From positions 1-8,726 of the forward strand of contig CAZRYT010000022.1 of the NCBI GenBank assembly GCA_964604415.1: a stretch of DNA of 8,726 nucleotides. Reading direction: 5' to 3'. How positions within the stretch are numbered: the stretch's first letter is position 1; every line of letters begins with the position of its first letter. Made by a program: the position numbers and the translations under genes. The stretch is from CAZJQT01 sp964604415 (GTDB taxonomy: Bacteria > Patescibacteriota > Saccharimonadia > Saccharimonadales > CAZJQT01). The notes beneath the pieces were generated by a model. It ran no database searches. It saw only the letters and a list, made by a program, of their open reading frames with translations, and had not been told where the DNA came from. Of this stretch, positions 5,348 to 8,726 are shown one piece after another.

Positions 5348-5776
5348 ATGGCAGAAAAGAAAGTTACAGCAAATCTAAAGATGAAAATCAAAGGCGGCCA
5401 AGCCAACGCGGCTCCGCCGGTTGGTAGCACCCTAGGTCAATACGGCGTAAATATGATGGATTTTATCAATCCGTTTAATGAAGAGACCAAAGACCGTATG
5501 GGCCAAGATGTGACTGTTCATATTGCTATTTATGAAGACCGCTCTATGACTTTTAGAGTTGTTGGCACGCCTACTGACGACCTAATCCGAAAAGCTCTGG
5601 GTATTCAAAAAGGTTCAGGCAAGCCAAACTCTGAGAAGATAGCCAAAAAGCTCAGCCAAGCTCAAGTCAGAGAAATTGCCGAAGCCAAGGCAATTGATAT
5701 GAACACTGACAAGGTTGAATCAGTTATGAAAACCGTTGCCGGTACCGCCCGCAGCATGGGTGTAGAGGTAGAGTAA
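5348..5776 (+). CDS. rplK: 50S ribosomal protein L11
   Basis: L11 binds the GTPase-associated region of 23S rRNA and helps control factor-dependent GTP hydrolysis and the stringent response. The 142-residue length is standard. The N-terminal domain shows KLxIxxGxAxxAPPVG-type sequence (KMKIKGGQANAAPPVGSTLG, about 11-30), including the proline pair contacted by factors and thiopeptide antibiotics. The LGQYGVNMMDF stretch follows. The C-terminal RNA-binding domain has KGSGKPN (about 88-94) and ends in AGTARSMGVEVE. The gene has its own promoter and ribosome binding site. Its TAA shares one base with the ATG of the next small ORF (TAATG), so the 84-codon gene is translationally coupled to L11. 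rplA, the usual next gene, lies two ORFs away. Confidence 0.97.
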   Translation: MAEKKVTANLKMKIKGGQANAAPPVGSTLGQYGVNMMDFINPFNEETKDRMGQDVTVHIAIYEDRSMTFRVVGTPTDDLIRKALGIQKGSGKPNSEKIAKKLSQAQVREIAEAKAIDMNTDKVESVMKTVAGTARSMGVEVE

Positions 5777-6030
5777 TGGCTATTTTACATACCGAAACCG
5801 CTGCCGAAGAGTCAGCTCGTGTCACCGCCTATTTTTCAGCTTCACCCGATGAACAAGCCCAGATGAGGCAGCTAGGTAGAATTAATGATGCATATGACGC
5901 AGTTGTTGCCGCACGCGAAGCCAGTGATTCAACAAGACACGCTGAAAGCTTAAGCGCTATGCTCGCGGTCTCTCAAGAGTATCCTGAAGCACATGCTGAA
6001 TGGATCCGCTTGCGAATGCAGGCTGAATAA
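5776..6030 (+). CDS. Unrecognised soluble protein, 84 aa, coupled to rplK
   Basis: Unrecognised. It is predicted to be almost all helix, acidic, without membrane segments or Cys, and rich in Ala, Glu and Ser. Visible stretches are SPDEQAQMRQLGRINDAYDAV (about 23-43) and a C-terminal EYPEAHAEWIRLRMQAE. The ATG overlaps the rplK stop by one base, and AGAGG (5764-5768) lies 7 bases upstream inside rplK. Its translation should therefore track that of L11. Codon use resembles the ribosomal genes around it. The ORF is full length with a good start, and the conserved operon spacing suggests a real gene. A role in the ribosome or its regulation is only guessed from position. Confidence 0.7.
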   Translation: MAILHTETAAEESARVTAYFSASPDEQAQMRQLGRINDAYDAVVAAREASDSTRHAESLSAMLAVSQEYPEAHAEWIRLRMQAE

Positions 6031-6031
6031 T

Positions 6032-6361
6032 ATGTCTGAAATTACCCAAGAAAGACTGGTTACACACCAATACGTTACGGGATTGATTGGTTATTTAACT
6101 TTGCAGCAGGAAATCATGACGACTGCCGAGAAGGCTCATTCTGCAGGTATCTTGGCCAACACATTTTTGACACATAACGTTACCAATCGAGTCGGTGATA
6201 CTTACGCAGTAGATCTAGAGGCTCTGTCAAGCGATGAGCAAGAAACAGTTGCCGAGTTGTTTGAAGCTGCTGAGTGGGGAGAAGTCTTTCATAGCTCAGG
6301 AATGCGGCGCATTTCCGATAATTTACACCAAGCTTTTGATAAACTACACCAGACTGAATAA
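6032..6361 (+). CDS. Unrecognised soluble protein, 109 aa, between rplK and rplA
   Basis: Unrecognised. The start is ATG 6032, one base after the TAA of the 84-codon gene; an earlier in-frame ATG at 5993 would run inside that gene and is unlikely. The protein looks helical, with a moderately hydrophobic stretch (YVTGLIGYLTL, about 14-24) too short and polar-flanked for a membrane helix. An acidic segment (LSSDEQETVAELFEAAEWGEV) and a C-terminal helix (NLHQAFDKLHQTE) follow. Only a weak AGG lies upstream, so translation probably depends on coupling. SSDEQ here and SPDEQ in the 84-residue protein are similar, but this is too little to claim homology. The gene splits the normally adjacent rplK and rplA. 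Confidence 0.68.
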   Translation: MSEITQERLVTHQYVTGLIGYLTLQQEIMTTAEKAHSAGILANTFLTHNVTNRVGDTYAVDLEALSSDEQETVAELFEAAEWGEVFHSSGMRRISDNLHQAFDKLHQTE

Positions 6362-6400
6362 CAATTAATTTGTGGGAGGCTGAATGCCGCTAACACCACG

Positions 6401-6405
6401 AGGAG
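6401..6405 (+). promoter_or_regulatory. Ribosome binding site deciding the rplA start
   Basis: AGGAG at 6401-6405 lies 5 bases before ATG 6411. A second in-frame ATG at 6384 has GGGAGG (6374-6379) 4 bases upstream. Both are plausible; the downstream one gives the usual ribosomal-protein-like MAEASK start. Two stacked start sites before rplA are unusual. Confidence 0.55.
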
Positions 6406-6410
6406 ATAAT

Positions 6411-7490
6411 ATGGCAGAAGCAAGTAAGGCGAAGTCTAGCACTAAGACGGCAAAAAGCGTATCTAGTGCTGTGGTCAAGAAACCAGTTAAGAAAGCAACT
6501 AAAAAAGTTGAGTCAAAAACCTCACAGACTAAAATAAAAAAACCAGCTAAAGTCAGTGCCGTTAAAGCTAAGGAGATCAAAGATGGGACTATTCAAGAAA
6601 CTGATAAAGATGCGAGTCAGACAAGCAGTCAAAGAGAACAAGTAAAAGAAAAGACTGCCAAGGCCGGTAAGCGCAGTGAAAAAGCTCTAAAAGAAGTAGC
6701 TGAAAAAGCAGCCAAAGAAGCCCGCAAAACCACTGCCAAAGAAGAGACTGCAGAAGAAGCACCCAGACAAGCTGTTAAAATTGTTCGCTCAAAGCTAGAG
6801 CGCCGCAGTAAGAAGTACCGCAAACAAATTGAGCAGATTGATAAAACTAAGCAGTACAGCTTGGCGGAAGCCGCTGAATTAGCCTGCAAGACTAGCCCAG
6901 TAAAGTTTGACGCCAGCGTTGAGCTGCACGTGCGCTTGGGCGTTGACCCAAAGCAAGCCGACCAGAATCTGCGTGATACTGTAGTTCTACCCGCTGGTAC
7001 CGGTAAAACTGTCCGCGTGGCTGTCTTTGCCGAACCAGAAGCAGTCGAAAAAGCCAAAAAAGCCGGCGCAGACATTGCTCAAGGCGATGAATTCTTGCAA
7101 AGTCTAGACAAGGGTGTGATCAATTTTGATATTTTGATCGCCACACCTAGCCAAATGGCCAAGTTGGGTAAATACGCCCGCGTACTGGGGCCTAAAGGCC
7201 TAATGCCGAACCCTAAGAGCGGTACTGTGACTAACGACGTAGCTAAGGCAGTTATGCAAGCCAAAGCCGGCCAGGTTGAATACCGCGTAGACTCAACTGG
7301 CATCGTCCATGTGGCGGCTGGCAAGGTTAGTTTTGGTGGGGAAAAGATCACAAGTAATCTAAAGGCAATCTTAGAAAGTCTCAAAACCAACAAACCGGCA
7401 AGCCTAAAGGCTGCCTACGTTAGATCTATCTATCTGACAACGTCCATGGGACCAAGTATTCAAGTCAACGTCTCAGAATTAAACGCCTAA
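6411..7490 (+). CDS. rplA: 50S ribosomal protein L1 with long Lys/Ala-rich N-terminal extension
   Basis: L1 forms the mobile stalk of the large subunit beside the E site and binds 23S rRNA. The core begins near residue 133 (SKKYRKQIEQID) and covers about 227 residues, the normal L1 size. It includes VKFDASVELHVRLGVDPKQ, VVLPAGTGKTVRVAVFA and the strongly conserved RVLGPKGLMPNPKSGTV, ending with YLTTSMGPSIQVNVS. In front lie about 132 extra residues, very rich in Lys, Ala, Ser, Thr and Glu, resembling histone-H1-like tails: probably disordered at first, then a charged helix (about 73-115). The total is 359 residues, against about 230 usually. ATG 6411 is chosen for its ribosome binding site; ATG 6384 would add nine residues. 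rplJ and rplL do not follow. Confidence 0.95.
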   Translation: MAEASKAKSSTKTAKSVSSAVVKKPVKKATKKVESKTSQTKIKKPAKVSAVKAKEIKDGTIQETDKDASQTSSQREQVKEKTAKAGKRSEKALKEVAEKAAKEARKTTAKEETAEEAPRQAVKIVRSKLERRSKKYRKQIEQIDKTKQYSLAEAAELACKTSPVKFDASVELHVRLGVDPKQADQNLRDTVVLPAGTGKTVRVAVFAEPEAVEKAKKAGADIAQGDEFLQSLDKGVINFDILIATPSQMAKLGKYARVLGPKGLMPNPKSGTVTNDVAKAVMQAKAGQVEYRVDSTGIVHVAAGKVSFGGEKITSNLKAILESLKTNKPASLKAAYVRSIYLTTSMGPSIQVNVSELNA

Positions 7491-7493
7491 GCT

Positions 7494-7501
7494 GCTACAA
7501 T
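7494..7501 (+). promoter_or_regulatory. Extended -10 promoter for the dNMP-kinase-like gene
   Basis: TG-C-TACAAT (hexamer 7496-7501; TG at 7493-7494) lies in the 17-base gap after rplA. Six bases separate it from ATG 7508 and there is no ribosome binding site, so a leaderless mRNA is expected. The -35 region is poor. Confidence 0.55.
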
Positions 7502-7507
7502 TAGTGG

Positions 7508-8260
7508 ATGATAATTCTTGGTATGACTGGGCCGATTGGGCACGGCAAGACTACCTTTGCTGATGCGCTGTCCAAGCTTGTATCTCCAACTGTACATCTT
7601 GAGTCTAGCAATATCGTTATTGAGGTCGCCAACAAGCTACAACAGGCTACCAGTAGTCTGCCCGATCCAACCCAAGTCGACAGTCTTAACAACTGGCTAC
7701 ACCCCTTGCCAGGCATACTAAAAGAAACAGTTCATGCTGACTGCAAGTTTGAAGATATACGACTTAACAAAAAACTGATGGAAAGCCACCCAGTTGAGTA
7801 TCAAAAATTGATTTTGCATATCGAGAATCTGCACCGCTACCCGGAAATGTTAGAGGCAGAAATCACACCAGAGAACAAAGAAGGCTACCGGCCACTTTTG
7901 CAGTTTTTGGGTGGTTATTTGGTTAGTCGGATAGACAGCGGCATCTGGTTCAAGGAAATTGCTAGGCGCATACAGTTGGTTGAGAAAGCTGGCTGTGCGC
8001 TATGTATTGTCGGTGGTCTGCGCTACCCAACTGACGCCGTAATCCTGCGTAGTGTTGGCGGTATTATATTGGAAATCCACCGACCCGGTTTCTTGCAAAG
8101 CGACCTGATGGATCCGACTGAACGAGAACGCCAAAGCATAGCTGTGGACTGCACCATATCGAGTGATGGCAGCGTCGAAGACATTCAAAATTTTGCTGAG
8201 CTGTTCTTGCAGGATCTGCACGCTGATCAGTTACAAAGGGTCTATCACACCAAATCTTAG
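7508..8260 (+). CDS. Deoxynucleoside-monophosphate-kinase-like P-loop protein
   Basis: A 250-residue P-loop NTPase. Walker A is GPIGHGKTT (residues 8-16), right at the N-terminus as in nucleotide kinases. The mid-protein segment RPLLQFLGGYLVSRIDSGIWFKEIA (about 128-152 in part) and the late strand-turn CIVGGLRYPTDAVILRSVGG (about 166-185), followed by IILEIHRPG, match the pattern of phage and bacterial dNMP kinases. In those, a D/G-x-R-x-x-x-E/D-A stretch and an x-I-x-R-P strand follow the substrate region. This family phosphorylates dNMPs using ATP. Here the usual DVR is GLR, so one acidic residue is missing, and the specificity is uncertain. It neighbours a dCTP-deaminase-like gene, suggesting a role in deoxynucleotide supply. 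An alternative is a dephospho-CoA-kinase-like or other nucleotide kinase. It appears to have its own promoter. Confidence 0.72.
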   Translation: MIILGMTGPIGHGKTTFADALSKLVSPTVHLESSNIVIEVANKLQQATSSLPDPTQVDSLNNWLHPLPGILKETVHADCKFEDIRLNKKLMESHPVEYQKLILHIENLHRYPEMLEAEITPENKEGYRPLLQFLGGYLVSRIDSGIWFKEIARRIQLVEKAGCALCIVGGLRYPTDAVILRSVGGIILEIHRPGFLQSDLMDPTERERQSIAVDCTISSDGSVEDIQNFAELFLQDLHADQLQRVYHTKS

Positions 8261-8280
8261 TTGTAATATTGTGCTTATGC

Positions 8281-8310
8281 TTGCAACATGGTTTTGACAA
8301 AACGTACAAT
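8281..8310 (+). promoter_or_regulatory. Probable promoter for the dCTP-deaminase-like gene
   Basis: TTGCAA (8281-8286), an 18-base spacer and TACAAT (8305-8310) lie in the 72-base gap before the gene. A consensus TTGACA at 8294-8299 is also present but has no good -10 box at normal distance. Transcription would start near 8317, just before the ribosome binding site. Confidence 0.45.
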
Positions 8311-8320
8311 ATAGATATCT

Positions 8321-8328
8321 AAGGAGGG
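8321..8328 (+). promoter_or_regulatory. Strong Shine-Dalgarno fixing a TTG start
   Basis: AAGGAGGG at 8321-8328 is the best ribosome binding site in the window and lies 4 bases before TTG 8333. It supports the rare TTG initiation codon of the downstream gene, where no ATG or GTG is at suitable distance. Confidence 0.75.
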
Positions 8329-8332
8329 TAAG

Positions 8333-8726
8333 TTGGCGGTCTACAGTAATCTGCAGATTAGGAAGGCAATAGACGAGGGGCACATTGTTTGCGTCCCCTT
8401 TAACCCGAAACATGTCGCTCATGCTAGCCTGGATGTAACGCTGGGTTATTACTACTATAGAACCGAACGCGACGGCGATCACACCATTTATAACCCCTTC
8501 GACGAGCAAGATGTCCGCCGTTATTTTAGCGGCCCACATCAAGCCATGACTCATCAAGATTGGTGCCACAAAAATGGTGTTGAACCCTTAAAAGGCATAC
8601 CCTTAGACCATCCCGTCATACCAGTCAGGCCGGGCGAGCGCATATTAGCCCATACACATGAATTCTTTGGTATTAGCCCGCCTGGTGCCTACGAACTAAA
8701 ATCACGCTCAAGTTGGGGTCGCAACG
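8333..8726 (+). CDS. dcd: dCTP-deaminase-like protein, N-terminal part (3' end outside window)
   Basis: The frame stays open from TTG 8333 to the window edge (131 codons). The product begins MAVYSNLQIRKAIDEG, like the family's N-terminal helix. HASLDVTLGYYYY (about 36-48) fits the conserved S-x-D-(V/L)-x-L-G strand. PVRPGERILAHTHEFFGI (about 101-118) matches the PGE-x-x-L segment, and LKSRSSWGRN at the edge is the start of the active-site R-S-S-x-x-R motif. dCTP deaminase is a homotrimer that turns dCTP into dUTP; some members are bifunctional and make dUMP directly. The catalytic Glu and the C-terminal lid lie beyond the window, so a dUTPase-type activity cannot be excluded. About 35 residues around NPFDEQDVRRYFSGPHQ are not typical of short dcd proteins and look like an insertion. 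Confidence 0.85.
   Translation, partial: MAVYSNLQIRKAIDEGHIVCVPFNPKHVAHASLDVTLGYYYYRTERDGDHTIYNPFDEQDVRRYFSGPHQAMTHQDWCHKNGVEPLKGIPLDHPVIPVRPGERILAHTHEFFGISPPGAYELKSRSSWGRN

Noticed and set aside
5993..6031. Earlier in-frame ATG for the 109-codon gene
   Set aside because: It would overlap the 84-codon gene by 38 bases without a ribosome binding site; ATG 6032 gives the usual tight spacing.
5776..6361. Possible homology between the 84- and 109-residue proteins (SPDEQ versus SSDEQ)
   Set aside because: Only a few residues agree in acidic helical sequence, which is expected by chance.
6629..7393. Long open frames on the minus strand of rplA
   Set aside because: They are Ser/Leu/Arg-rich shadows of the Lys/Ala-rich L1 coding sequence.
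8260..8287. Imperfect inverted repeat GTTGTAA / TTGCAAC after the dNMP-kinase-like gene
   Set aside because: It has a 14-base loop, a G-T pair and no proper T-run, so it is not a convincing terminator; it overlaps the proposed -35 box.
8277..8297. A six-codon ORF (MLATWF) before the dCTP-deaminase-like gene, preceded by a GTGCTTATG stretch also found at the histidine kinase start
   Set aside because: It is too short to support as a leader peptide, there is no regulatory hairpin set around it, and the shared 9 bases could be chance.

Overview
The window looks like a chromosomal segment from a reduced bacterium of the Candidate Phyla Radiation (Patescibacteria), most likely Saccharibacteria-like. 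This is inferred from moderate GC content, dense packing, the standard genetic code, many tiny lineage-specific ORFs and several promoters placed for leaderless mRNAs. No rRNA, tRNA, CRISPR array, transposase or phage structural gene is visible.

Layout. Bases 1-1092 hold the 3' part of a probable P-loop kinase and a YgjP-type zinc metallopeptidase. Bases 1113-2285 encode a soluble PAS-containing histidine kinase with no adjacent response regulator. Bases 2260-3441 carry three minus-strand genes of 190, 81 and 86 codons; each product has one predicted two-helix membrane hairpin. A promoter-rich divergent gap (3442-3581) leads into secE and nusG. Three more small two-helix hairpin genes follow (4559-5313), then rplK (L11). 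Two unrecognised soluble ORFs of 84 and 109 codons come next, then rplA (L1) with a long lysine/alanine-rich N-terminal extension. The window ends with a deoxynucleoside-monophosphate-kinase-like protein and the 5' part of a dCTP-deaminase-like gene that starts at TTG and runs off the edge.

How it fits together. secE, nusG, rplK and rplA keep the conserved bacterial order, but nusG-rplK is split by three ORFs and rplK-rplA by two. rplJ and rplL do not follow rplA. The six small membrane-hairpin proteins around secE-nusG share architecture, and two share a clear local sequence match, so they look like a diverged, locally expanded family of unknown function. A 25-bp exact direct repeat joins the end of the histidine kinase gene, the end of the 190-codon gene and the end of the 86-codon gene, recording a local duplication or recombination event. 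This cluster is the best candidate for something undescribed.

All functional names rest on motif recognition by eye; no database search was possible.
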